From JBDRGC01 sp043818215 (GTDB lineage Bacteria; Chloroflexota; Anaerolineae; Anaerolineales; UBA11858): DNA of 22,668 nt. The translations under genes and the position numbers were made by a program. The notes under the pieces were generated by a model. The model was not told where the DNA came from. It searched no databases and was given only the letters and a program-made list of their open reading frames with translations. Shown here in pieces: positions 1-7,203 of this stretch; position 1 is the stretch's first letter, and each line of letters opens with the position of its first letter. Location of the stretch: NCBI GenBank assembly GCA_043818215.1, contig JBDRGC010000162.1:1-22668 (forward strand), given 5' to 3'.

Positions 1-2
1 GC

Positions 3-1295
3 ATCTTTCTGGTCGATCCCCATGTCGGTCTGGCCGATTCGTTTCTTCAGGCCATCGACAACCTGCCCCCAGCCCTGCGAGCGGAGGGTATCAAACGGCT
101 TCGCATTATCACCCCGGATCAGCCCGAAGTTGTCCCGCTCAACCTGTTAGCCATTCCCGAATTCACCTGGGCGGGTAATGCTATCGTCCAAATCGGCAAA
201 CGTATCTGGGATGATTACTGGGGGCCGCGGATGCAGGCTGCCCTATTGGGTCTTTTCCGCCTGGCGCACACCCATAACATGCACAATCCCGACGAACGCA
301 TGGGTTTCTTGCATGTTGTCTTCGCCGCCTTTGATCCCGACTGGCGTCACGAAATGATGGCTTATCTCGATCCAGTGGATCGGATGGGAACATTAGCGCT
401 GGATGCCTTGCTGGGACAACTATCCGAAAAGTATGGCAATTGGAGCCAGGGCTGGGTGACAGAGGTTATCAGCCCGGTTTTGTCCAAAGCTATGGCCCTG
501 GAACTCTCCCCCTGGTTATTTGCGTCCATGCACCAGAACAGCTTTGTCGATATGGAAAAATGGGTGAAGGAAAAGGCCTGGGTTGTGATGCGCTTGCCAT
601 CCGGCGAAATGGGACGCGAGGGGGCCAGACTCACTGCTGGAGTGGTCTACAATGTCTTCGATGCCGCCTTTCGGCGTACAACCATGTACAACCCAATCCC
701 CTTTTACTTCATCATCGACGAGGCTCAAGAGATTGGCGGCGGGATGCGTCTGGAAGCCATGCTCTCCGAAGGGGCCAAGTTCGGGGCGCGCATGTTCGTG
801 TTAGTGCAGTCCCTTTCGATGATGCGGCGGGTGGAAGGTTTTGAGTCCGTGGTGCAGGCTTTGCTGGCCAACACATCCACGCAAGCCTTCTTTTCCCCCG
901 ACCCAGAGGATGCTGACTTGATCAGGGCAACCTTGAGTTCCAGTGTGCGTTACGGTGATATGACTTTGGACCTGCCTACGCTGCACGCCTGGCTGCGCGC
1001 CCGCGTGAGTGGCCGCTGGCAACCGCCTACGGTGATGAAAGTACAGCCTATCGACAGCACCGATCATAGCAAAACAAATGCCTTCATTCGGGAGGTCATC
1101 GCGGCTCATCCTGAAGATTATGCCTCGCCCGATGGCTGGCAGGAAAACACTGTCGAGGCCCTGAAAGCTCTTTTGCCACCCAATCGCCGAGGGCTGCTCT
1201 CCGAGTTGCTCACTCCGCAGAGTATCAGCAAGGCTGTTTCAACGCCTATGGTTGCTGATACTAAGAAGGCTAAACGGAGGAGGCTGGGGTTGTGA
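3..1295 (+). CDS. VirD4/HerA-like ATPase, C-terminal part (5' end outside window)
   Basis: The frame is open from the window edge, so the first in-frame ATG (231) is internal and the gene starts upstream. The visible part begins with an IFLVDPHVG segment, which matches the LIDPHG strand of P-loop ATPases of the TraG/VirD4, VirB4 and HerA/DUF87 type. A Walker B strand follows (FYFIIDEAQEIGG, about 710-745). Next comes a FVLVQSLS segment (sensor-like, glutamine after the strand), then the STQAFFSPDPEDADLI region, where such proteins read AxFRV.PEDA. The Walker A must lie before the window. The role is probably an ATP-driven DNA or protein pump linked to conjugative or membrane-associated transfer. 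It ends in a basic KKAKRRRLGL tail. No partner gene is visible; downstream is a long repeat-rich gap. The ATPase class is well supported, the exact system is not. Confidence 0.8.
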   Translation: MFLVDPHVGLADSFLQAIDNLPPALRAEGIKRLRIITPDQPEVVPLNLLAIPEFTWAGNAIVQIGKRIWDDYWGPRMQAALLGLFRLAHTHNMHNPDERMGFLHVVFAAFDPDWRHEMMAYLDPVDRMGTLALDALLGQLSEKYGNWSQGWVTEVISPVLSKAMALELSPWLFASMHQNSFVDMEKWVKEKAWVVMRLPSGEMGREGARLTAGVVYNVFDAAFRRTTMYNPIPFYFIIDEAQEIGGGMRLEAMLSEGAKFGARMFVLVQSLSMMRRVEGFESVVQALLANTSTQAFFSPDPEDADLIRATLSSSVRYGDMTLDLPTLHAWLRARVSGRWQPPTVMKVQPIDSTDHSKTNAFIREVIAAHPEDYASPDGWQENTVEALKALLPPNRRGLLSELLTPQSISKAVSTPMVADTKKAKRRRLGL

Positions 1296-1393
1296 TCGAT
1301 TCTTCTCTCTCAATTGCTCATCTTCTCAACCATCACTCGGTTTCACTTGCTAGTTGAACACAAGGTTTCGAAAAAGGATCAGATGCATTCGAT

Positions 1394-1494
1394 CCCAACG
1401 TCTAGATTTGATATGAAAGAACATGTGATGATAGAAGTTGAGAGATTAACTTGAATGACAAGCCATAAACCCTGTTTTATTGTAGACTGTTGGG
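1394..1494. repeat. attC-like inverted repeat (divergent, uncertain)
   Basis: CCCAACGTCTA (1394-1404) pairs with TAGACTGTTGGG (1483-1494), with one extra base on the right arm. The outer hexamers CCCAAC and GTTGGG are the same as those of the three attC sites further on, and the 101-nt span is in the attC size range. The base before CCCAAC is T, not the purine of RYYYAAC, and the middle has no similarity to the other sites. It could equally be a chance palindrome. Confidence 0.3.
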
Positions 1495-1547
1495 TTAGCT
1501 AAAAAACATAGTTTTACGGTCAAACCTGGTTTATCTTAGATTGAAAC

Positions 1548-1580
1548 TGATAACCCGAAGGTCCCAGGTTTGAGTCCTAC
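1548..1580 (+). pseudogene. second tRNA 3'-half-like fragment
   Basis: The sequence reads CTGATAACCCGAAGGTCCCAG and then GTTTGAGTCCTAC, resembling an anticodon loop through T-arm. No 5' half or acceptor stem can be paired. CCAGGTTT (1564-1571) is part of a local inverted repeat with AAACCTGG (1586-1593), and AAACCTGG also occurs at 1522-1529. It may be a decayed attachment site with recombinase binding repeats, but the tRNA identity is uncertain. Confidence 0.35.
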
Positions 1581-1744
1581 ATTGTAAACCTGGTAATCTA
1601 TATGAACCTAGAGTCGCCTTTCCTGGTGCAATATGGGTGCAAATTGGGTAGAAAGCATGGAACTTATAGACGGGAAAGACCATAAACACCCATTTTTATA
1701 GAGAGAATAGACATAAAATACGTGGTTTTACCCCATAGAATGTT

Positions 1745-1791
1745 ATTAAGCGACCGCTAGGTTGTAGGTTCGAGTCCTACCCGAGGAGCCA
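1745..1791 (+). pseudogene. 3' end of a tRNA (tRNA-Asn-like), truncated
   Basis: The T-arm is perfect: GTAGG, then TTCGAGT, then CCTAC. It is followed by CCGAGGA, a discriminator G and encoded CCA, as in a tRNA. An acceptor 3' strand CCGAGGA with discriminator G is typical of tRNA-Asn. The 5' partner TCCTCGG, the D-arm and a paired anticodon stem are absent upstream, so this is not a full tRNA gene. A terminator follows at once. Such 3' ends are the usual cross-over cores of tyrosine integrases, so this is probably an attachment-site scar. Confidence 0.6.
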
Positions 1792-1795
1792 AAAG

Positions 1796-1831
1796 AAAGA
1801 CCCAGATACGACGGTATCTTGGGTCTTTTTT
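1796..1831 (+). terminator. rho-independent terminator
   Basis: The stem AAAGACCCAGATAC (1796-1809) pairs with GTATCTTGGGTCTTT (1814-1828), with one bulged T. It is closed by a 4-nt loop and followed by a T run. It sits 5 nt after the tRNA 3' fragment, so it is probably the former terminator of that tRNA gene, carried along with the scar. Confidence 0.75.
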
Positions 1832-1900
1832 GTTTGATCAGACTCGGTTTCGGTGCAATTCTGGTGGGATTTGGGTGGAAAGTATTCGACCTCTTGGTGA

Positions 1901-2078
1901 AATAGAACACGGACACTTACACCTGCGTCATACTTGGACCTGCGGCACACTTGCACCTGCGGCAAGTGCAGGTGAGTGCAGGTGAGTGCAAGTGAGTGCA
2001 GGTGTGGCGCGGATACAGCGGATTGACGCGGATTCTTTAAATAATAAAATACGCGTCAATCCGCTTAATCCGTGTTAG
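1901..2078. repeat. composite dispersed repeat (CACCTGC plus CGGATT modules), copy A
   Basis: It starts AATAGAACACGGACACTTAC and continues through alternating CACCTGCG and ACTTG motifs. It then has decamer tandems GTGCAGGTGA (about 1966-2003) and ends in an inverted repeat, GCGGATTGACGCG (2009-2034 region) against CGCGTCAATCCGC (about 2052-2064). A related copy in the opposite orientation lies at 10573-10676. Confidence 0.6.
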
Positions 2079-2199
2079 GCTGCGCGTCGCGTAAGTACTA
2101 ATTGGGCCTGCGTAGAAGGGAGAAAAACATTGATTTTTAGGGTAGGATGGGCTATACTTTTTAGGAGTAGATGGGTCGAAAAAGAGAGGATATTAGTGT

Positions 2200-2249
2200 G
2201 CAAGAATGCAGCATAAAACCCCATAAATCACGTTATGCGGCATTCTTGC
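2200..2249. repeat. 50-nt hairpin
   Basis: GCAAGAATGCAGCATAA (2200-2216) pairs with TTATGCGGCATTCTTGC (2233-2249), 16 of 17 bases matching, around a 16-nt loop. No T run follows, so it is not a classic terminator. It may be the relic of a palindromic element. Confidence 0.6.
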
Positions 2250-2481
2250 CGTCTAATTAAGGGTTATGTACCTCCGTGCCCCCATTTGTAGTTTTGCTTC
2301 TGAACACTCCTTCCCATCTCATCGCCAGTTAGCTGCCAAGGCGCTGGTCGGCTCAATGCCTGGGGTGGTTAGGCAACTCCCGCTATCCATGGCTCAGTTT
2401 TCACGATGGCGTTACGCAAGACCACGTCCTTTTCTTTCGGGTGGCTGCCTTCGGTCACGGTCACGCCGGGTAGGCCACATA

Positions 2482-2603
2482 ACCCAACGCTACACCAGAC
2501 CTGGCTATGCCAGGGTGAAATCGGCGCGATTTGCAGGCATTCGCTCTGGTTAAATAAAGGCTCTGTGCAAGCGCCGCTAGGCAGGTGAGCTTATCCGTTG
2601 GGC
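2482..2603 (+). other. integron attC site 1 (uninterrupted)
   Basis: R'' ACCCAAC (2482-2488) and R' GTTGGGC (2597-2603) fit the RYYYAAC and GTTRRRY consensus, 122 nt apart end to end. Inside, CACC (2492-2495) can pair with GGTG (2584-2587) as candidate L boxes, with a longer unpaired stretch on the R' side. An internal CCTGGctatgCCAGG hairpin follows the left arm. It is closely similar to the site at 8225-8345, and its left half matches the site at 6958-7076. A small gene starts 21 nt after R', as in gene cassettes. No intI gene is present. Confidence 0.75.
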
Positions 2604-2624
2604 GGCTCGGTTGAAAGGATACCT

Positions 2625-3272
2625 ATGGAATCTATTGCCAATATAAATCACTTTGATAGAGGCAAACCATTTTATCCCCTAGTCATACATTACCTTATTC
2701 AACTAATCGGGGTCAAAGAACTCGCGGTACGCGGAATATTTCGCGCACAGTATCCAGGCCCTCGTGAAATATCCCATGATATTGTCAAAAAACTTGCCAA
2801 GATAGATGATCCAACGAGCCAGATTGAGGATGCCAGTAACCAGCTTTCAAAACTACTTGGTCCACTGGAACTCAAATCGGAATTCCAAGGCAATCACATC
2901 GTAGTTGACATTGACACAGTAGCAAATGAAATGGCGATAAATCTCTATTACCTGCTACCATATTCCCTACGAGCAGCAAGTCATTTAATTATCCTGGCTC
3001 ATGAATTGTGCAAAGATGAACCCTACCATGACCAAAGCCCTTTATGGGAATTCTTACGTCACTGTAGAAATGCGGCGGCACATGGTGGGAAATTTACTTT
3101 TCTCAATAATGAACCACGTCGGCTTGCCCAATGGGGCCATTTACAAATAATTGTCGGTCTTCAAGGTACTCCCTTACTCAAAGGTGAGAATGGTATAGGC
3201 TTGTTGTCACCAGGTGACCCAATTCGGTTACTGTGGGATATAGAACAAGCATATCCAAACATGAAAGCATGA
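2625..3272 (+). CDS. cassette-borne HEPN-like protein
   Basis: A 215-residue soluble protein. ATG 2625 is chosen because GAAAGGAT sits 5-12 nt before it; the upstream TTG at 2598 lies inside the attC R' box. The C-terminal half has an all-helical look, with FLRHCRNAAAHGG at about residues 142-155. R148-x4-H153 matches the catalytic RX4-6H signature of HEPN domains, the RNase or scaffold modules common in abortive-infection and toxin systems; the wording resembles the pEK499_p136-type HEPN group. The N-terminal half is not recognised. There is no signal peptide and no membrane segment. It is the first gene after an attC site and has no co-directional partner, as is usual for cassette cargo. 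A defence or RNA-cleavage role is inferred only from the motif and context. Confidence 0.65.
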   Translation: MESIANINHFDRGKPFYPLVIHYLIQLIGVKELAVRGIFRAQYPGPREISHDIVKKLAKIDDPTSQIEDASNQLSKLLGPLELKSEFQGNHIVVDIDTVANEMAINLYYLLPYSLRAASHLIILAHELCKDEPYHDQSPLWEFLRHCRNAAAHGGKFTFLNNEPRRLAQWGHLQIIVGLQGTPLLKGENGIGLLSPGDPIRLLWDIEQAYPNMKA

Positions 3273-3525
3273 AGAACTCTTGCAATATCTGTAGCCGCCC
3301 AACCCCACATTAACCATGACTCACCTTCGGCTCCGGTAAGCGCCGCGAAAATTGCAGAGATTGGCTATAATCAAATAGTGGAGTCTTGCAAACCCGGCGA
3401 GCTGGTTATGTAACCGTTTTGCGACACGAAGTCGCATGTGTAACTGTTACAACCGAGTAATCGGGATGTAACCCTTCGGCAGGCTCAGGACAGGCTTGGT
3501 GTTCTGCCACCAATACCCTAAGAAC
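3273..3525. other. non-coding stretch with small palindromes
   Basis: No gene is seen. At 3290-3320 GCCCAAC occurs where the 3' attC of the HEPN cassette would begin, but no matching GTTRRRY follows, so that site is missing or broken. Small hairpins follow (TGCGACacgaaGTCGCA at about 3419-3435). Then comes CCTTCGGCAGGCTCAGGACAGG, of which the core TTCGGCAGGCTCAGGAC is a kind of repeat seen between genes in several phyla. It ends at the 5' end of the group II intron. Confidence 0.4.
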
Positions 3526-4483
3526 GTGCGTCATCGGGAAAACCGTCCCTTTGGGACGCCGATGGGGTGCGAAGCCTATGGAACAATGTACCCGCACCCT
3601 TCGGGGTGGGCACTGAAACGTGAGTGGAAGTGTCATCTGCCAGCATCAGGCGGTGAAGGATCTAGGGTCGGGTGATATGGTCAACATATGTAAACCGCTG
3701 CAAGCGTCGTCAAATAAGACAGGCGGAACGTGCTATCCACGCATTGTATGTGGGAACGCCTGAACCAAAATGGTGAGTGGAGCGGACTGTCTGTAGGGAG
3801 CCACAGGCAGCAACACCCGTAGCCTACACCGGGAGACAGACTCCAACCTAACCGGTTCACATTATCCGCAACAGTCAACCGGGTAAGCCCGTTGTGTCCC
3901 ATTATGAGTGGTATCCCAACCGCAAGGAAAGGGGATGGCGCAGCGGGTAGAGGATGGCGGAAAGCGAATGCCGTTCTGTACCCTAACTCGGACGAGCCGG
4001 AACCACGGATTACACTGATTTTCGCGGATTTTCTTTTTGTTTTTTCCGTGAAATCCGTGAAATCTGTGATTAATCTCCTTGTTTTTTGTGCAAGGAATCA
4101 ACTACTAAGACCCTAAAGGGCATTATAATAATGGAGTGGATAGGGGTTGAGGTGCAACGGAGTTGTGCCGACATCACCCCACTCGAAAGAGGGCAGATAT
4201 CATACCCTTTGGGTACTTCCCATCCAGGTCGCTCATAACGAGAAAACCTGATAGACTACCCTCAAGAGGGAAAGCAGATGACGGCGGGCATTGTCCTCGC
4301 TGGTGCGCCCTCTAGCCTAGTAATCGGCACGGTAGCTCCAAGTGTGTATCGTGAAGTTGTGACAGGTGTATACCTGTCACGGCGCGTCCTACCCAAGGGC
4401 ATTTGAGCTGCTTGAGCCGTGTGAAGGGAAACTTTCACGCACGGTTCTGAGGGGAGGGAGCGGTGGCGACACAGCTTCCTCAC
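3526..4483 (+). mobile_element. group II intron lacking its encoded protein
   Basis: The 5' end GTGCG is followed by the first domain I stem, CATCGG (3531-3536) with CCGATG (3561-3566). Domain V is unmistakable at about 4413-4446: it opens GAGCCGTGTG, has a GAAA loop and closes GCACGGTTC, a 34-nt helix with the AGC triad intact. Domain VI follows, ending ..CTTCCTCAC with the usual AY 3' end; the 3' boundary may be off by a few bases. At about 958 nt there is no room for the reverse transcriptase, and no reverse-transcriptase fragment is seen. The place expected for domain IV (about 4003-4090) holds an A/T-rich CACGGATT/AATCCGTG repeat instead. The 5' end and domain V resemble chloroplast-like (CL) introns. 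It would need a protein supplied in trans to move. Confidence 0.8.
4003..4090. repeat. CGGATT/AATCCGTG repeat inside the group II intron
   Basis: ACCACGGATTACACTGATTTT is followed by a T-rich spacer and CCGTGAAATCCGTGAAATCTG. The two halves form an imperfect hairpin. The same CGGATT family occurs at 2009-2078 and 10731-10798. It occupies the domain IV position of the intron. Confidence 0.6.
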
Positions 4484-4526
4484 CCGCCCAGAACTGTCCA
4501 GAATAACAAGAATGATGAGAAATGGA

Positions 4527-6263
4527 ATGAAAACCCAGAAACTGTTTTGTGCCCGATTATTATCGTTGTTAACTATGACTGCAATCTTTTTATTGGGCTG
4601 TGGATCGGGTTCCTCTGATAATGGTTCCGACACCCCCACAAAAACAACTGATGTGGAGCGACCGGCGGTTACCAACCTCATCGAAGGATGGACCCATGAC
4701 GTCCTCTACTCGAACACCTGTGTCAGCCCGACAGGGATGACGGCAGGAGAAGATGGCACGATGTATATCAATGAGCGTTGCGGATATAGAATTCTCAAGC
4801 TGACAACCGACGGCGTTATTTCCAGCTGGGCAAACACCGACTTGTCCATGGACGGCATTGTCTATCAGCCGAATAAAAAACGGCTCATTGGCATCGTTGG
4901 CAACAATCTCTATGAGATAACTCCAACCGCCACCGCATCCGTAGGCAGCTTTTCAGACAGTCTTCCTGCTAGCGCCATCATAGTCGATCCCCGAGACGAC
5001 TCCCTTTATGCTGTAGCCTGGGAAGAGGAGGCAACGATTCGTCTTTATGACAGCAATTTTACCCTGATCAGAACAGTTCAGAATGTTGATTATTGTCTGA
5101 ACATGGCCCTCGATCATACTAACGATATTCTCTACTATACGGAGTCTGCCGCTCAAACTGTAACCTCATATAATTTAAGCTCGGGTGTCAGTCAGGTTAT
5201 AAGAAGTCAGATAGGTAATGGCTGGAATGATGAGAATATCGGAGTCGCTGTTGATACAAGTGGTACAGTCTATTATGCGAGTTTAACCGACGGATTGTAT
5301 CGATATGATGTCACAAGCGGCCTGGAAGAACGGTTGATGGAAATACCTCTCGGCGTTGGCAGTATTTATTGGTGGAATACCGAAGGAATTATTTTGCAGA
5401 CCAACGTCTTTGCCGGAACAATTGTCAAAATGGACCCAACCAAGACCGAGGCGGAATTAATGGAGCCTAACGTCAATACCCACGCTCTTGTTGCCAGAAG
5501 CAACGGAAAAATCTTTTATTATTCGGAATCTCAATTGTACTCCCTTGAAGATAGCATTGTGAGTAAAATCGGAAGCACACTTGAAGATAATCCGGGAAGC
5601 CTGGCGCTTGACCATCTGGACAATCTCTATATAAGCGTTGGTGATCGTACTATTTACTTAGTAGACGAGAGCACTGGAATCATTGAGCCAAAAGTTATCT
5701 TGGATGACGGCAATATGATAATGCGAATTGAGTATGATTTCCTTAATAATGAAATGGTTGTACTGAGTAGGGTAAATTCCGTTCCCGCAGGCAATAACCA
5801 AGATTTTGATGCCGGGGCAAGCTCGGAAACAGTTGCCATCTGGCGTACTTCAGTTGTTGCTGGTTCAACTCCCAGGCAACTGAAAAGGATTGATCTTGAA
5901 GACAGCCATGACACCGCCATCATGGTAGATCGCCGAAAAGGCGATATCTATTTTTATAATCGAATCGTCAATAAATTAAGCAAACTTAACGAAACATCAA
6001 AAACCCTTGAGACAATCTACTCTAATGTCGTTCCAGAGAATGTTACCATGGTTGCGGGGTTGAACTTCTTCTCGCCCTTAAACAGCTTTATCATCACCAA
6101 TAATGATATGTCCATGGAACTCTGGCCGATGAATGGCACGGGCAAGCAGGTTTTTGCAACCATAGGTTGTGGAATGGATAGCGCCCAAGGGTATGAAGAT
6201 GCGAATGGCTATTATTACGCCGCTCATTCTGGGCAGATTTTTCGAATTCGTCCAGATTGGTAG
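4527..6263 (+). CDS. secreted lipoprotein with beta-propeller repeats
   Basis: A 578-residue exported lipoprotein. Start ATG 4527 gives MKTQKLF with a compact signal peptide; ATGs at 4512 and 4515 are possible but add five residues before it. The lipobox LLGC puts the lipidated cysteine at residue 25, followed by a Gly/Ser/Asp/Thr-rich tether, so the protein sits at the outer face of the membrane. The rest is a chain of about 40-residue blades with SMP-30/NHL-like phrases such as GEDGTMYINERCGYRILKLTTDG, GVAVDTSGTVYYAS and GSLALDHLDNLYISVGD. No catalytic residues can be assigned; ligand binding or scaffolding is likely. It lies between the group II intron and an attC site, so it may be cassette cargo, although at 1.7 kb it is large for one. 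The TAG stop is followed in the same frame by another 81 open codons. Confidence 0.75.
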   Translation: MKTQKLFCARLLSLLTMTAIFLLGCGSGSSDNGSDTPTKTTDVERPAVTNLIEGWTHDVLYSNTCVSPTGMTAGEDGTMYINERCGYRILKLTTDGVISSWANTDLSMDGIVYQPNKKRLIGIVGNNLYEITPTATASVGSFSDSLPASAIIVDPRDDSLYAVAWEEEATIRLYDSNFTLIRTVQNVDYCLNMALDHTNDILYYTESAAQTVTSYNLSSGVSQVIRSQIGNGWNDENIGVAVDTSGTVYYASLTDGLYRYDVTSGLEERLMEIPLGVGSIYWWNTEGIILQTNVFAGTIVKMDPTKTEAELMEPNVNTHALVARSNGKIFYYSESQLYSLEDSIVSKIGSTLEDNPGSLALDHLDNLYISVGDRTIYLVDESTGIIEPKVILDDGNMIMRIEYDFLNNEMVVLSRVNSVPAGNNQDFDAGASSETVAIWRTSVVAGSTPRQLKRIDLEDSHDTAIMVDRRKGDIYFYNRIVNKLSKLNETSKTLETIYSNVVPENVTMVAGLNFFSPLNSFIITNNDMSMELWPMNGTGKQVFATIGCGMDSAQGYEDANGYYYAAHSGQIFRIRPDW

Positions 6264-6509
6264 AAGAAAACCATATTTGGGTACGAGTATGAATTAATTG
6301 ACATACATCACAATTCATCAAAGATAATTAAACAACCTCTTGGTCCGTATCCAGATCGCTTTACAATTGATCTCGACAGTGGCTCTGCCATCATAAAAGG
6401 CAATACCTTTAAAGGGTGCGGAGGTGGGATACTCATAATCTCACCAAGCACTCCAACGATGGAACATAACGACTTTATTAATGCCCCTATAAAAACCGGG
6501 ACGCCTTAA
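6264..6509 (+). pseudogene. in-frame beta-helix-like tail after the lipoprotein stop
   Basis: Directly after TAG (6261-6263) the same frame stays open for 81 codons to TAA (6507-6509). The translation looks protein-like: FTIDLDSGSAIIKGNTFKG, then Gly-rich GGGILII, then MEHNDFINAPIK. The pattern 'I.GNTF.G...GI.I......NDF' resembles a coil of a parallel beta-helix (NosD/pectate-lyase type). There is no start codon with a good ribosome site. It may be the decayed end of a longer protein split by an amber codon, or the remnant of a neighbouring gene. Confidence 0.4.
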
Positions 6510-6542
6510 GTTTTCTAAAACGTGAAAACTACCCAAGTTATA

Positions 6543-6957
6543 GTAGGAGGAGCGGTCGCCCGCCCCTCCCCTACTACAGAACCGTGCTTGAGATTTTCGC
6601 CTCACAAAGCTCTTCAGTATCCGGGTCTCTATACCCAAAGGGCACGCTGCCATAGACACCCTGATCGGTGGGCTTCATCATGGCAGTGACCGTGGAGGAG
6701 CAGCAGATTGTCATACGCTGTTGTGCTTGTCACCATTGTGGTGTGTACTTCCAACACATCGCCATCCATGAAACGTAATCCACAGTGGGGGCATTTGCCT
6801 TTTTACCGTTTCATCCGACACCTCCTTCGGTCGCAGGATAAGTGTCAGCAAAATTGTTTTCCGTATCGCCCGTGTGGGTGACCAAGTCCACAAGACGGCA
6901 ACCTTCGCTGACCAGCCCCCACCGAATGTTCGGTGATTTCGGTCAAACGGGTCGCAC
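6543..6957 (-). mobile_element. 415-nt group II intron derivative in attC 2
   Basis: On the minus strand the element begins GTGCGACCCG at 6957, with a CACCGAAcaTTCGGTG hairpin close behind (domain I). It continues through a decayed piece of intron-encoded protein and reaches a 34-nt domain V at 6612-6579 (opens GAGCTTTGTG, closes GCACGGTTC). A GC-rich domain VI follows, ending in ..TAC at 6543. Domain V keeps the AGC triad, but bases 5 and 6 of the usual GAGCCG are changed and the lower helix is mispaired, so self-splicing is doubtful. Most of domains I-IV and the reverse transcriptase are deleted. Joining the flanks restores TATA-CCCAACG, that is, a complete ACCCAAC R'' box. Confidence 0.8.
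6640..6800 (-). pseudogene. HNH-domain remnant of a group II intron protein (copy 1)
   Basis: The minus strand encodes GKCPHCGLRFMDGDVLEVH, then, after a frameshift, HHNGDKHNS, then, shifted back, DNLLLLHGHCHDEAHR. Together these make the CxxC...DVLEVHH..N..D...NL.LLHxHCHD pattern of the HNH endonuclease at the C-terminus of many group II intron proteins. A stop sits just before GKCP, so upstream coding is shifted as well. No reverse-transcriptase or maturase sequence remains. Confidence 0.7.
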
Positions 6958-7076
6958 CCCAACGCTACACCAGACCTGGCTTTTCCAGGATAAAATCGGT
7001 GCAATTTGCAAAGGTTGGTAACAATTTCAGCATCGCTTGGGGCAAAAACGCACGTCTGCTTATTATTCCGTTGGGT
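6958..7076 (+). other. integron attC site 2 (R'' box split by the intron)
   Basis: CCCAAC (6958-6963) is the R'' box minus its first base; the missing purine is A6542, on the other side of the intron. R' GTTGGGT is at 7070-7076. The first 20 bases after R'' match sites 1 and 3. The right half diverges, but it keeps TCCGTTGGG at the end. CAGAC near the left end can pair with GTCTG near the right end. Gene cargo (DUF4160/DUF2442) follows. Confidence 0.65.
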
Positions 7077-7203
7077 GGCATAATCAATATATTGGGGTGT
7101 AGAAATCAAGCGCTTTTGGATATTCTTGTCACCCAATGAAAAAAATGATATAAGAGATATGACTACAAGTGAAATGAAGGGTTACTGAGGAGATTATAGA
7201 ACT

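Larger units (their letters stand above)
1626..1886. repeat. paired GGTGCAA..GGGT motif clusters
   Basis: GGTGCAATATGGGTGCAAATT (about 1628-1648) and the related GGTGCAATTCTGG (1852-1864) are each followed by TTGGGT(A/G)GAAAG. The two clusters bracket the tRNA 3' fragment and its terminator. Short direct repeats around a tRNA end are what integrase arm-binding sites look like, but no integrase gene is in the window. Confidence 0.35.
1296..2481. other. gene-poor stretch with mobile-element scars
   Basis: No convincing protein gene is seen on either strand over about 1.2 kb. The stretch holds an attC-like inverted repeat (1394-1494), two tRNA 3'-end fragments (about 1548-1580 and 1745-1791), a terminator hairpin, GGTGCAA-type tandem motifs, a composite CACCTGC/CGGATT repeat (1901-2078) and a 50-nt hairpin (2200-2249). 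The short ORFs at 2266-2588 have no recognisable domain. One reverse-strand piece at about 2380-2475 reads plausibly (GSHPKEKDVVLRNAIVK), but it has no start and no identifiable family. The stretch 2266-2481 would be the body of the cassette that owns the attC at 2482; I see no gene in it. Confidence 0.6.

Noticed and set aside
1745..1791. A functional tRNA gene
   Set aside because: Only the T-arm, acceptor 3' strand and CCA are present; no D-arm or pairing 5' acceptor strand upstream.
2266..2588. ORFs of 95 and 60 codons before and across attC 1
   Set aside because: They run into the attC site, have no domain and an Arg/Ser/Pro-rich, frame-shadow composition.
3298..3420. attC site behind the HEPN gene
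   Set aside because: GCCCAAC is present but no GTTRRRY partner is found before the intron, and the interior does not match the other sites.
4262..4681. 139-codon minus-strand ORF
   Set aside because: It lies across the catalytic end of the group II intron and the signal peptide of the lipoprotein; no family resemblance.
6543..6957. Classification as an ordinary group IIC-attC intron
   Set aside because: The location fits, but group IIC proteins lack an HNH endonuclease and the 5' and domain V forms look chloroplast-like. I leave the class open.
6711..7136. 141-codon minus-strand ORF across intron and attC
   Set aside because: It reads through the mini-intron and attC 2 in a frame unlike the HNH remnant; the part inside the repeat occurs again at 7978-8229 and has no protein family.
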